Positions 12,561 to 25,247 are shown, counted from the first letter of the stretch. The stretch is DNA of 64,000 nucleotides from Morchella semilibera (GCA_009192285.1 WBVU01000003.1:2635973-2699972), one strand, 5' to 3'. The notes: generated by a model from the letters alone, not told the origin. Program-made: numbers and translations.

Positions 12561-12606
12561 GGGTGGTGGGGGGGGGTGGGGGGGGTGGGGGGGGGGGGGG
12601 TGGGGG
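12561..12606 (+). repeat. Interrupted poly-G tract (G-quadruplex-prone)
   Basis: Runs of three to fourteen G are separated by single T residues over about 46 bases. Any four adjacent runs satisfy the usual G-quadruplex spacing. Its exact length is doubtful because G/C homopolymers in this sequence look unreliable. Confidence 0.7.
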
Positions 12607-12668
12607 CAATCATAAGCCTCTGACCGGGGAGGTCGGATTACAGTATAGCTGCTCTTAGAACATAAGTA

Positions 12669-12792
12669 CATTGGTTCACGGGGCGAAGAAGGGCGCTGGG
12701 ATATTGGCGGGCAGGGATTCTAACTATGGGTGAGAAATAGCCAAGCTTCTTTTCAGCATTTCTCACTCGTTGAAACCTCCCGTGAACGACTG
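12669..12792 (+). mobile_element. MITE family C, 124 bp copy
   Basis: The left end CATTGGTTCACGGGG and the reverse complement of the right end (CAGTCGTTCACGGG) form terminal inverted repeats. TA dinucleotides flank both sides (12667-12668 and 12793-12794). An inner inverted pair (GGTGAGAAAT / ATTTCTCACT) strengthens the foldback. It is related at its ends to 25904-26063. Confidence 0.65.
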
Positions 12793-12898
12793 TACCAATT
12801 CAACCCATAAGATGTGACCGACGGTGAGTCCCAGAATATATTATAGCGGTCCCAGTAATCGGTCACTCAACGTGCCAATATCAAGTATCAAGTAGTAC

Positions 12899-13050
12899 TT
12901 ATCCCTTAAGCTGGCAATGCTGACCCCCTATAATAGAGAGCCGGAATTTGTGTGGGAGATCAACTATTTGATAAGAAGATCTCTGAGCAAACGCCACCAG
13001 CCTTTGCTTCTTTCTGGGGGGTCAGCATTTACTGCCAGCTTAAGGGATAA
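12899..13050 (+). mobile_element. MITE family E, copy 1
   Basis: TTATCCCTTAAGCTGGCA at 12899-12916 is repeated exactly in inverted orientation at 13033-13050. The arms continue into a second matching block, ATGCTGACCCCC, after a 4-base indel. The interior holds TTGATAAGAAGATCT and GGGAGATCAACTATT, which are shared with an inverted diverged copy at 29811-29962. It is non-coding; the target duplication is unclear. Confidence 0.75.
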
Positions 13051-14760
13051 ATATATATCCAGCTACAGACGTCAACAGCCAAGATGCGGACAATATGTAC
13101 TTTACATACATAGTATCTGCATCAACGCCTTGGCATTACTACACGTTGGTGATTACTTATAATGGAAGGAAAGAAAAAGAAAAACTACATAAGTACATGT
13201 AGGTTTATCACTGACATGTACCTCTTATGTGTGATTAAATACAAATAACCGAACCAGTAAACAGATATGCGTAAGCTAAAGTATGTAAGTTCCCCGTAAA
13301 TAAAGATTTTATATACAACCTCATTATCCACACGCCTCCTGCTAATGTATTTCATGTGCTTTTAAGAACCCTGTCGCTATCATATTAGCCATGAATTTTT
13401 TTTTCTTTTTCAAACGCTTTATCACCAGAATACTCATACACGATTCAAAGTCATAATATTATTCATAAATCCATGGTAATTAAAAAGATTCTTTTCGAAA
13501 AGATTCCTGGTACTATTCCCCGCATATTCCCACCATCTAAGATGTTTACTCAACACCATAGCCATCTCCTAATAGGGTGCTGCTAGTTGTATCGGTGCCA
13601 ATATATCACAAAGTACATAGTGAGAGAAGACCGTTGTCTCTGCAGGCTCTAGATAAAATGCACACACGCCAGCAGAGTGAAAGAGAAATATCAATTGAAG
13701 TGACGTAATGAAATATGTACGAAATACGCACATGAACAAAGCACATAGGCTTCCCCTTATCTTTGTCTCAAATATCACACGTGTATATGACCCCCTCCCC
13801 CCTCCCCCCCCCCCCCACACACACACACATGTGCGATCCATCTACAACAATGTATGTTCCATTCCCCATACACCACTTACCACTTATATGTCGTACCCAC
13901 GGACCCCAAGCGTATCCGTGCACCGTGCTGGGTTTGTGAGACCAGTCAACGCCCTACCCCGCCCAATCTCGGACCCACAGGCTGACTCGATGTATGCAGG
14001 ATTAGTCTTCTACTATACAACCCAGTCATCCCATCGAAACCAACATCGAGTGATGTCTTATGACTTCATCGGAGTATGTATATGCAAAGTCGTATATTTA
14101 GCTGTTGTGACGAATTGCATTATTAAACTTAGATCTCTTACTAATGAAGTCTCGAGTTCCAATTTGTAGACAATCACGATTCTGTATTTGATATCATTCC
14201 GTCACGTGAACAAGGCGAGTGATACTTGATGATGCATTTATGGCACAACTTACTTTTTTTTTTTTTTTTTGTATGAACCATATCCTACTCTATGTGACAA
14301 TTTTATCAAGAGGGAATATCTGGGGGGAATAAAAGAAAGGAGGAGGGATTCGCTTACTTAAAGAGGGAAGAGGAACGGAAAGGAAAGAGCGTAACACGAA
14401 ATACACGAAAATGAATGTAATGGAAGTAAACAACGAGATACTAACTCCTGCGCCCCCCGCTCCATTTCTTCGTGCAATAAGCAATATTGCTGTTGCACGA
14501 TCTTATCCATCATACTGCTTAAAATCCCTTGCGCCAAATGAACCAAAACATAGAGCGTTTAACCTAAGTAAGGGAAAAAAGCAAACAGCCCCGCGATATG
14601 CGGTGCAGTGTTGGATATATATACTGCATAAGACACCCGAACCCGTGTAAACGCCAACAGAAAGGAATAAAAATGAATGTAATAAGACAGAATTTAAGAG
14701 GAAAGAGTTACCTGATTGAATTCCTCATGTGACTCTTCGCATGCTTGATGCTTACTACAG

Positions 14761-17700
14761 CTATTCTGATGCAGTTGGGAAGTTTGGGTCCAGCCCGTAA
14801 GGCATGTACCCCAAATTGAAATTCCAACTAATATTGTTCAAGTTGAAATTTTCACTCATCATTTCATACTCAAAGTTACCTTGTCCGCTAGTTTGATAGT
14901 GCCCATCGGTATAACCCATTGACAACACATCTATCCCTGTCCATTATCATGATGGTGCTGTCCATAGTCTGCTTTCGAGCTTGCACTAAGCCCAAGTAGC
15001 ATCTCAGCGTCTGAAGCTGATGTTGACCCCGCAACCGGACAACCAGATGTCGGGGAAACCGTTGGTGTTGAGGCTCCATGTTGATGATTATTGTGTGAGG
15101 GCGGGGGCATTGAAGATTGAAGTTCATTCCTGTCATCATGTATCATCGACCCCTGATGCGTAGATGGAAGAATGAACTGGTTTTGCTGATAGCTATCGGT
15201 GACAAGCCAAGTTAAATGCATATTCGGCGAGTTTGATGTGCCAGTTGCGGTCAGAAGTTCAATTGCTAAACGTTTAGTTTATTAGTAGTGTCCTTAGGAG
15301 GTATTGTTTGAGAACAAACATTGATTAGATTCACCATGAGGATTGCTCCCAAGAGGTGGCGGCATTTGCTCAGCGGTGCGGCTACCAGCACTACCCGCTA
15401 GGGGCATTTGAGTGCCCTCTTCAATCTTTACGAATGCAGGACCCGAGTCTTTTGAATCTCCAGGGGTGATTCCACGGAATCGCCCCAATGTTGCCGGAGT
15501 CAAACGGGGGATTTCAGCGCCTTCCATTTCTTCCTTCGTATATAGTAGCGGATCCACAATCCCTTTGGTCTTTTGGTCAAGGACTGTCAGAATATACCTA
15601 ACCCCTTCCCAATGAACCTCCAGCCCCTTCAACGCCTTATAGCACTTTTGATAATTTCTGTGTGCAGCTTGTGCTAATAGCGCGTGCTTCTTGTGTACCC
15701 CTTCCATATGAGCCTTGCTTTTGGCGTCGGAAGGTATATCACTCTCGCATCCCACGGTAGTAGTCCCACTATTGCTAACAAGCGAAGCCAGGCCTTCAGC
15801 TGTATTTCTACCAGTTGAAATAGGTGCCAAGATGAAAGAGTCAAGTCTGTTTAATTTTGAGGGGGCGGGTGAAGGCGTTCTCGAGGAAGGATTAGAGGAA
15901 GAGTTTGCCAACCTCTCCTGCAAAAAAGCACATGCAGCAATGTAGATAGGCTGACTGCTGAATGGATTCCCATTTACAGCTATCGGATCGGTTGTTTCCG
16001 CATAAGATAATATGTCTGAGATAGTCTTCGCTGAGGATATTGAAAGCTCACGGCTGCCAGGAAACAGGGCCTGCACTCCAACCCCAAATGCAATCAGGAG
16101 AGTTGGACGATGGAGTAACACTATTGAAGCGTGGAACCAAATGTGCAAGAGTAAGAATACAGAGCATTGATTTGTTGAACTGTAGTGTTTGAAGTTGTTG
16201 ACGTTAAAATGAAGGTTTTGTGGGATTCGATGATAGATTCCTCTTAGCTCTGCCTCCATATCAGAGAGCCGGGTGTGTGTATCATTGACGATTTTGTGCT
16301 TGTCGTTTATACTATTCAGCAAATCCGTGACCCGACCATAAAGATGAACAATCCTAATCAAGGCAGGAAAGGGCGGGGGGGAGGCCGAATTGGACTCTTC
16401 TTTAGGAAAATCAATCTCAACCTCTTCGGCGCGTATTGTTACCGGCCGACCTGTTCCTGACGATATAACCCGATCCAGGAAAAAAACGGCCCAAAAGGTA
16501 TCAGTCCTCTCTTGTTCTTGAACCTTCGCTTCCTCGTCATCCCTCTGCATTTCGTAACCCATCCTACCACCTTGATTCCCCCTTCGTCACCGGTGCTTTG
16601 GCTCCTAATCCTAACTTCCTCATGTTCCCTAACTTTTGCATCTCCCCTCATCCCCTCAACTTTATGCAACCCTAGATCCTGTGCCATCCTGATAGCCAAC
16701 CCCAGGAACATCCACAGCCCACTATCGCGGTTGCTCCCAAACTCTACATAAGCCAACAGGATACAAGCCTGCACAGTTGAAAGTTTCGGACAAGCAAATG
16801 TATCGACCACTTGGCTTTTTGCTCTGTTTGCAAACGCTGTACCATACTCACACTTTTGAGCTTTCCGGGTGCCCTTTTTGCCTCCTGGCTGCGATGTTGC
16901 CTGTAACAATGAATTGGTAGAAAATCTTGCTGCAACTGCGCATACCGCATCAACCAGTATGACATCGACACGCTTATCCTTAACATTTCTTATAAATGTT
17001 TCTCTATTCAGAAACGGAAAGTTACAGCCAAGTTTTTCAAAGAATATTTCAACCAAATGGGCTATGAGTGGGTTATTTGGTGTGGGATCGTTAGGGTCAT
17101 AAAACTGAATGCTTTCCGGTGACATGGAGGAGACTGAGGGGGTTGGAGAACCGCAAAGGTTTGCGAACTTTGATGTGGGGGAAGCGCTAGATGAGCTTGC
17201 ACTAATTGAATGGCTCGCGTGACGGGCCCAATTCGACTGATCCTTGACCTCGACGATCATTTGTTTATAACCGGGAACGATAGCCGTAGGTCCAAAATAT
17301 CGGAAATATGGTATTCGATAAGGATAACGATTTGTTGGAAGCTGTGCTGGAGGCGTTCGATCTAGAGCCAGAGGCTATAATGAGCACCAGAGGTTGAAAT
17401 ATAATCTCCCAATAACTAGGCAGGAGTAATGAGTAGGGGATTGAAAGGAATCTTGAGATATGATATATATCCTATTTAGAGTAAAAAGGGAGAATAATCG
17501 GAGGAGAGCACCAACATCGCAAATCCGGACTAGACCCTCTTCTGTTATGTTATCTCTACTTTGGCCTTCGTCTCTTTTATCGCTCATGTCCTGATGATCG
17601 ATGGACTTTCGCTTCTGTGACTGTCTCGTTATCGGTGGGACATTTTTTCCACGTTCATGCTGGTTATCCGGCATATCAAAAAGTTGTAAAGATGGAGTAT

Positions 17701-18868
17701 TGCCTTGTGGAAATATCCGATCTTTAGGGGATATACTTGGAGATGTTTGATACAAATGACCATTTACCGGTGGTTTATCCGTAGAACTGGTGGGTACAGG
17801 GGTAGGGGACAATTTAACAGGAACTTGGTGCTTCTGCTGCTTCTGCTCCTGCTGGGGACTATGCGATGGCGTTGACGGGGTGGGATCGGAATATCCCAGG
17901 CAAGAGTGACCGTTCTGACGACATGTATTGCAGGCCGGTTTCTCACCACTACACCGAGTTTTCCTCTTACGGCAAGTCTTGCAGCTTTAATCCAGGTCCA
18001 TAAGATGGCAACAAAGTTAGCATTGGAATCAAGCCAACCATAAACGAAACCAAAACAAGAAACGACCAAATAAAAGAAATTCCCGATCTCTGAAGAGAAA
18101 GCACACACGCTTCTTCCAGGGAATGCAAGTGCATGGATCTCTACGAATAACAAGATGATATATCTTAGGCCATATATCAAAGCCCGCAACTCGCATTCGC
18201 AGATGATTTGTGCGTGAGGGGTGTGGAAGGCAATTGTGATAGAAAACCAGGCAAGCAAAAAAAAAGAAAAGAAGAAGAAAAAGGAACAATGCGGAAAGGG
18301 TGAAAAGTTATCTTTATTTTTCTATCCCTTCTATAATCACTTTTTGGAAAGGACTTATTCCTTGCTAACTTGAGGGGTTGATGCAGGAAATTACGTACGC
18401 GGCACTAATTCTTCTTCTTTTAGCATGCGGTTGTCCATCATTTGCCACAAACCGGATTGGCCTAGTGAAAGGCTGCATAGCATGTGTGGGTTGAGGTACC
18501 GCCACGGTAGCTGCCATAGACTGCTCAGGAAATGCTGGTGATGATGAAGATGACGATGACGGCAGGATATCTAATTTGTGGTTTCGATATTCCGGGGGCT
18601 GATTATGCACTGTTGCGGGGGGCTCTGATATATGTAACGTAGTAGAAAGAGGAAGGAGTAACGACGAAGGAGTGGAAGGAGAAGGATTGGGGCGTTGTGG
18701 GGGGTAAGGAGGGAAGGAAGCTGTAGATGACTGGGACGGGGAGAGAGGATCAGTTGAGGCCGATGAAGAAGCTGAATTCAAGACTTGCTCTATCTTTATG
18801 TTAGACGGAGATGAATCGAGAGTTGAGGCTGAAACAGTGCAAGCCTTCGGTACGTGCGCTGCTGCCAT
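14761..18868 (-). CDS. Zn2Cys6 fungal transcription factor, about 1,199 aa
   Basis: A large nuclear regulator with a Gal4-type zinc cluster and a fungal-specific middle homology domain. My model has four exons on the minus strand: 18868-18399, 17984-17417, 17374-15320 and 15265-14761. The introns are 414, 42 and 54 bp. The N-terminus is Ser/Pro-rich. The basic KRRRIS precedes cysteines 158, 161, 168, 175, 178 and 185. The first intron splits the Ala codon just before the first cysteine. The middle domain runs from IPYFRYFGPTAIVPGY through FLNRETF, GLAIRMAQDLGLHK and FFLDRVISSGTGRP. The C-terminus is Asn/Gly-rich. Two one-base losses in G runs (plus-strand C runs 16578-16582 and 14935-14937) break the frame; restoring both gives 3,600 nt exactly. 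The 42 bp intron is inferred from phase and is the least certain join. Target genes are unknown. Confidence 0.85.
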
Positions 18869-21800
18869 ATTGTTTTTTTTTTCCTTCTGGGGGGAGGGGG
18901 GGGGGGGGCGGGGGGAAGCACGTGGGGGAGAATTGGAAGGAGGAGGGGGGGGGGAGGGCGTTGATCGATAGGATCTGATATTCTCTCCACTTATGGTCAG
19001 ACTCAGACGGACAGAGGTCTTGTTTTTCCTGCCCTTCTTGGTCCAGTAACAAGTACAATACCGGTTCACAAACAAAATGATCTATGGTGAATTATGAACT
19101 GAGTGATCTTTGCAAAGCTAATGGACCTAGGTTAAAATGATGATGGAGTGAGTGATTCAGAGGAAATTCTTCGCGGTATTTTCCGTACAGCAAGAGAGAG
19201 ACACGATATAAAGCCGCGGAGCTGTAGTAGCCATGAGAAGCGTTAAACGAGAAGAAACGAGAAGATGCAGAGCACGGACAAATGTGTATGTACTTAAAAG
19301 TGTTCATGCATGTACATGTATGTACCAAGAGTATATATATGTGTGGATGTGTGGATATGTGTGGATGATAAAATATGTCTGAAGTGTGTAGGCTAGGGAG
19401 GGCAGAAAAAAGTTGATATCGAGGAGGATGTAGTGCAATAAGCTTGTCGAGTAAATATATGTATATATACTTGGGAGGAGAATGTAGTTGGGAAGTATGT
19501 AGAGATTGTTGGTGTGTAGGGCAGTGAGAACCAAAGGCTCCACTGGGAAGGAATTGACGGGAGAGATGCTACTACCCGGCCCGTTATGCAAGACTAGGGC
19601 GAAATACACGGGCGTAGAATAACCCTAAGAACCTAAGAACAGAGAGGCCCAAACTATGGGAATCTGACATAAACCTGGTCTTGTCTCTTAGTGCACACTG
19701 GACTACTATGCACCCGCGATGCTATTATGCTATTGCTCCTTGAGCTCAGACTGTGCCGAACAAGTTTCGAATAATCTCGATGTTCGTGCAGACTGTTCCG
19801 TGTCGCAGTTAGAACTCTAACATAGGTTAGGTACATGTAGGTAAAGGTACATGTACGTACATACATATCCACAAAATAAGCAGCCCCGCTCTCCTTGCAA
19901 CTTGCAACGCTTTGAGAGATTATTGACCGGTATCAAAAAAAGATAGTACGGGCGTGAAAGGTATTTTAATTACTAGATCGTAGCTGTAGCTTTGTGCGTT
20001 GGTTGCCCACCTCGGCTGATCGGGACTCATTGGCTCTCAAGAAAAGCAAAAGTAAGCAGCAGTCGATTTATTGGCACCGACGAGAATCGAGCAGATATAT
20101 CATCAAGCTAGATGATCGGGGCGGTACCGGGGACTTGAAACCCCAACTATCATTGTTGGTTATGATAGAGCATCCTGATATAACTATCTCTTATACCCAA
20201 CTTTCTACCCCTCTGCACCCACCACTTTCCCGTAGAAGCCACCACCACCACTTCGAACACCACCTTCTCCTCCTTCTCCTCGGTGGTGATTTTCAGGGAT
20301 GATGCTCAGCGCTCAAATGCTCGTACCCCAACAAGGTTTTTTTTGTGTAATTTCGCTTATTTGGGTGATCCTTGCGCTATGTACCGCACGTGGCAGAGGA
20401 AGGAGAAACTCCTGGGGGCCCCCCTGGTACCCTGGTCTTTCCTTGGGAGATCATACTAAGGGTTGTTTGACGTTTGTGCTCGCTTGCAGAGATCCCTACA
20501 TGTATACATGTACCTACTACAGCAAAGTGTGGGGCTACATATGTGTAGGATCAAGGTCCGGGAACGGGAACAAAAATTCATTCAATACACATTGGTCAAC
20601 CCAGTCCTCCTTCTCATCATCATCATCATCATCATCATCATCGAAATACCCCCTTATCCTTACAGCCCACTCTGCTGTAGGTACATGCATACATGTAATA
20701 CTATACCTGCACCTTCGTATTATACATGTAGGTACGCGTACGAGAAGGAGGGACGTCAAGTTGAGATAGAACCTAGGCCTCGATTGATCAAATGTGAGAA
20801 GAAAAGTGAAATATATTACTAAAAACGAATAAAAGGGGATGCACATACTTGATCGTCATATGATAATTCACTTGGCACATCATCATACAGATAGTAATAA
20901 TTTCATGGAATTTGGAACCGTAGTCCAAACCATCGCTAAACCTTTCGGGGCCTGTTATAATACGATTTGTTTATAGACATATTCCTAGTCGTAATCCTAC
21001 ACAACTCAAAAAATCCTGTTTCTTTTTTTTTTTTTTTTTTTATCATATCCCCTGCCTGGGGCGGTCAATCAGGCGCAATCTGCTCTCGTATCGATTCACT
21101 CGGCTCGAGATTATGTGTTGTGCATCGAGGCTCGAGCTATCTAAGAGAGAACAAGAGTGGGAGAATATATATGCTTAGGCTAGATCCTTGGGTCACATCG
21201 AATCTCCAAGAGCCCGTGGTCTCTTTAAGCCACACCCGACTCCCGAAGGTTCATCCTATGGAGTACCCATGCCCCGTAACCCCAGCTGCACACTCTTGAG
21301 GGATGTAGGTATCCTCAACTCTTCAAGATAGGCATGCGGCGGGTGTTCCCACAGCGAGACACTACTGACATCCTCCCACTTCATCGGGTTTCGTACCAAA
21401 CTGAGCATAGTGGACCCGAGAACCAGTTTGCATACCCAGTGGCCGGGATCTATGACGGCCCGAGGGCACGGTGTAGGAAAAGGTGGCAGAGTACCTTATG
21501 TGCATATAAATATCTAACATTCTTTTGTTATGAGGTGTCTCACTTTCAACTCGCCGCGCCCGCATTGTCCCCGCATCTCGTGCAGCGAGAGATAGGCGAC
21601 CCAGACAACGCGTTTCACAGGCAGGTTGTGCAGCAAATTTATTAACCGTTTCACTAATAAGCTTCAAGGCACTTGGTGATTAATTGCATCAGTAGCACCC
21701 TCTCGATCCAGATAAAACTTGATCAAGTTGCAACACAAAAAGAAAAAAGCACAAAAGAGACAGGCTTAACTAGTTCCACACTGCAATAAGTATATGTGCT

Positions 21801-22245
21801 TGAGTAGTGAGGCATAAAAAGGGCCATAAAAAGAAAATCAACCTGGTTGCCACAATGACAAGCAACCTCCCCTCAATTATGGGCAAATTATTATTTACAG
21901 TATAGCTCATGTAGTACACAGCCACCCCGCCTAGGTTTGAACCCCAGGTCTGGGGGGGGAAAGCTTGGTATTACGCATCGATCACACATACACACATAAC
22001 GTGTTTATTCTCTAGTTCAACACGAAATTTGTCTCCTCCTCTTCTCTGCATGTAAGAGACTTGTATTCTGGATCAGATTTCCTTCTGACCTTTGCCCCTT
22101 CCCCCCCCCCCCCTCTTTCAGATTTCACCTACGTACCCTTCACAAAAAAAAAAAAAAAAAAAAAAAAACCTCTCATTGCTGTTTCTAAGTACTATTTGGT
22201 TTTGAACTCCTCAATTGAGAGGTTTCTTTCTTTAAAACGAGCAGC
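18869..22245. other. Intergenic region between divergent genes
   Basis: It contains the upstream region of the Zn2Cys6 gene, strikingly G-rich on the plus strand at 18888-18960, hence C-rich in the transcript. Further on are TACATGTA motifs near 19310 and 19840-19860, a TCA trinucleotide repeat at about 20613-20643, a T run near 21023-21040, and C and A runs at 22101-22167. Frames of about 100-156 codons at 20299-20846 and 21334-21667 overlap on both strands and show no family resemblance, so I do not call them genes. Confidence 0.6.
20613..20643 (+). repeat. TCA trinucleotide microsatellite
   Basis: About ten consecutive TCA units. It produces the apparent poly-Asp, poly-Ser and poly-Ile stretches in overlapping frames, a sign that those frames are not genes. 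Confidence 0.85.
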
Positions 22246-23398
22246 ATGTCTACAAGTAGCATACCGGCCACTACAGCCATTGTGCCGATCCAGATATCGG
22301 CTAGTATCTCCCTGGAGGAGTGGCGCCAATTCCAAAAGTGGAAGAGCGAAAAATTGCGACTTCAACGACTTCAACGTGAAGAAGGGGGGACAGGTGTGGA
22401 ACATGAGCAACACCCCGAGAATGAAACCGAGATAATGGAGCCATTGGAGGAGGATATTGAAAGAGAGCACAGCGAAGCTTCGGAGAAGCAAACTGTAGCT
22501 AATGGCAGTGAAAGTGGTGATAAGAAAAGAAAGCGCAGATCTTTTGGTCGTGAGTACAAATTGGACGCAATTTCGTTCGTCTCTCCGCCACAGCTCTTAT
22601 CCCCCCCCCCCCCCTTCGAGCAATTGAGCACGCAAGCTAACATGCACGGAATCAAAAAGTTTTTTGGAGAACGGCGTAATGAACTCAGGAGTAGACGGGG
22701 AATGCCCAGTTTCTGTTCGCCATTGCGCAAAGAAATTCGGGGTCGAACCTAAGAACATCCGTGACTGGCGGCGCCAGGTCATGAAAATTCGAGCCTCGGA
22801 GGCGGGTGCTAAGTGCATTGGCAGCGGCCGCAAGCCCGACTGGCCTGAGATGGAACGTCTCCTTCACGATCGTTTCAAAGAATGGAGAAACTCTGGACGT
22901 CATGTTGATCACAGTTGGTTTTTCCGCAACGGCAAGGAGATATTTGAGGAGCGCTATCCAGACCATGTCACCATAGACCTTAATGGCCAAAAGAAATACA
23001 CGCTGAAGTATGTACACCACACCCCTTATACTAAAAAAAAATATAAAGAAAAAAAAGAAAAAAAAGAAAATAAGTCGCCTGTATGTCCAAGCTGTGGTGC
23101 GTGGATGGCTAACAGCGGCCGGCGGTGATACCCTACGTCCTGCTCTCTCTATTCTATATTGTCCAAATCAATTGATTGACTTCACCCATACAGGTGGTCC
23201 CGTGGCTGGTTCGACGGCTTCAAACGCCGGAAGGGCATTATGTTCCAGGCCACCAACAAAAAGCGCACACGGGTGCCTAGCGAATCTGAAGACGATGATG
23301 CTGGTGAGACCGAAGGTGAATACATACAGATTCAAGAGGTGAATGGGATGAACATCGAGTTTGAGCAAGGAAACCCGCAGTATGGGCAAGGACATTAA
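22246..23398 (+). CDS. CENP-B/Brinker-type HTH protein without DDE domain
   Basis: An intact 293-residue DNA-binding protein in three exons: 22246-22574, 22660-23007 and 23194-23398. The introns have GTTCGT and GTATGT donors; the first has a GCTAAC branch site. After an acidic, Glu-rich N-terminus, a basic stretch (KKRKRRSFGREYKLD, from about residue 93) opens a first helix-turn-helix of Brinker/Psq type. It ends in VSVRHCAKKFGVEPKNIRDW at about 127-146. A second CENP-B-type helix-turn-helix spans about 167-241 and closes with RGWFDGFKRRKGI. In pogo/Tigger transposases this pair precedes a DDE nuclease; here only an acidic tail of about 50 residues follows. It may be a domesticated DNA-binding protein or an end-truncated transposase. 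No terminal inverted repeats were found around it. All splice phases agree without correction. Confidence 0.8.
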
Positions 23399-23872
23399 AA
23401 GGTTAGGTCTGTCGTATTGCCAGCCGGTCATGACTACTACATGCATTCAATGGAGAGTCATAGCGGCTATAAAGGTTACCAGACGTGCTAGTATTATTTC
23501 GCATACTTCACTATCGCTCCGCACATTCTACTATTCCCGGAAATATGGGCCTCCTCCTTCTCCCTCTATAACTAAGTTTAACTATAGAGTCAAACACGAC
23601 TAAAATGTAGGTACATAAGGTAACTTTGTATTCACAATACGCACACAATCCTCTTAGCTGGGGAACTATTTTGTTCCAATGCATTAGATGTCCTATTGAC
23701 CTGGTGTACTACTCCCCATTCTACCCTCGCTAGTGGCTGGCTTAATAATGAAAGAATAAGGCATGTTATCAATGTTCGTTGGTTATGCCTACTTCTTCAT
23801 TACTACGTAACCCTGGCACGGATTATATTGACCCATTAGGACATGGCATCCAAACACCTATCTATATGCATA

Positions 23873-24038
23873 CCGTTAATTCTCGAATAATCCACTATCC
23901 CCGTATTTGTATGTGGTAAGTCCGGACCAAGGTGAATTGGCGAATCAAACTTCACGGACTCGTGCAGATATATGCTTTTTCTCACCCGGAATTAAGATTT
24001 AGCGACGCGGGGATAGTGGATTTCTCGAGAATTGACGG
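23873..24038 (+). mobile_element. MITE family D, 166 bp, TA-flanked
   Basis: The left end CCGTTAATTCTCGAATAATC and the reverse complement of the right end (CCGTCAATTCTCGAGAAATC) both continue CACTATCCCCG, an inverted repeat of about 31 bp. TA flanks both sides (23871-23872 and 24039-24040). The interior has no coding capacity. No second copy was noticed in this window. Confidence 0.75.
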
Positions 24039-25166
24039 TATATCAGCTAGCTAGCTAGGCGTAAACCGAATGTCTTTTAGGTGCGCGCATAGGCGAGCCA
24101 ACGAAGGGAGCGATATTATAAATCTCTGACGTTGTTGAAAAATGAGGCTGACCTGAAGCTCGTAGAGTATTGGGTGCATGCTGCCAAGCAATAGGTATAT
24201 GCCAACAACAACCACTCATATGTACCTACTCAGGCTTCATTGTGCAATCTGGTCATTAGCCACCCAGAGGTCCTTCTAGAATTAGATGGCAGCCGTATCA
24301 ATCAACAGCGTTGTCGCCCTTGCACGCACGTAATTGCGCTCCCGCAAAAGTCAAGGTAGGGGTAGGGGGTGAGAGAATAGTGCTTGTTTATAGTTATAGG
24401 TGAACCTGACAGTTGCGCCTGAAGTTAAGTGTCGTTCTTTGTTAGGAGTGTATGACCGCATCACCGTTATCTATTAAAGCCGTTATCAAGGAGAGAGACA
24501 TCCTCATATAGACGACCCCACCACTCACTCGGACACTCCCCTCACCTGGACAGTTACATGTAATCTTTATTTGTTGAGAAGGGGTATGGAGGTAGATCCT
24601 CTTGCTGCTATGTCAACCGTTCGTGTGAGAGGAGCCCCGAGTGATAATATATGAATGTGACCGTAATCGTATGAATGTTTCGCCCGCTACGGAAGTGACG
24701 GACGCGACGCTTTGATTCGCTATCTACTCAAGTCAGGAACTTAATTGGCGTATTTTTTTATTATTTTGTTCAACTGAATGATCCAAACCCAACCAAGTCA
24801 TTCAAGATTCCAATACCAATCGATCACAACTTATCACTGAGTACTACAACAACTACACTTAACTCAGCATTTGCATTTCTTGCTTTTGAAAGCTCAATAA
24901 AATATGTACGTAACTGTATACATTAATATTGCACTCCAAATACTCAAATTACATATACACCATGTGTATTGCAGTCTCCTTGAGCGAATGACCAGCCAAC
25001 CGACAAAGGAGGATATTCACAAATTCACATCCTAATCTGACCACGGAGTACCGTGCGTAGAGTGTGTCCGATTAGTGCAGGCCTAAAGAGCTATTACGCT
25101 GTAAGAAGTCTAGTCAATAGTGATGTGCTCACTTAGCAAGGACAAGACGTTTTCGACTCACTGCCT

Positions 25167-25247
25167 TCCGAGGGAAAGGAGAAAGAAAAAGAAAAGGAAA
25201 AAGAAAAAAAAAAGAAAAAAAAAGAAAAAGAAAAAGAAAAGAGGAAT
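25167..25247 (+). repeat. A/G-rich polypurine tract
   Basis: AAAG/AAAAAG-like units run for about 80 bases on the plus strand. It resembles the tract at 27705-27772. No gene overlaps it. Confidence 0.8.

Larger units (their letters stand above)
11230..14760. other. Intergenic repeat island
   Basis: No convincing gene. It contains a long interrupted G tract (12561-12606), a family C MITE (12669-12792), a family E MITE (12899-13050) and a C-rich/CA repeat near 13789-13829. It also has a T run near 14251-14270. The 153-codon frame at 13708-14169 runs through the C-rich/CA repeat and has no family resemblance. Confidence 0.65.

Noticed and set aside
13708-14169. 153-codon plus-strand frame
   Set aside because: It spans a C-rich/CA repeat that yields Pro and His-Thr runs; no conserved motif.
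20299-20846. Overlapping frames of 103-156 codons on both strands
   Set aside because: They owe their length to the TCA microsatellite and have no recognisable domains.
21920-21960. tRNA-like T-arm (GGTTCAAACC on the minus strand)
   Set aside because: Loop spacing is wrong and there is no acceptor partner.
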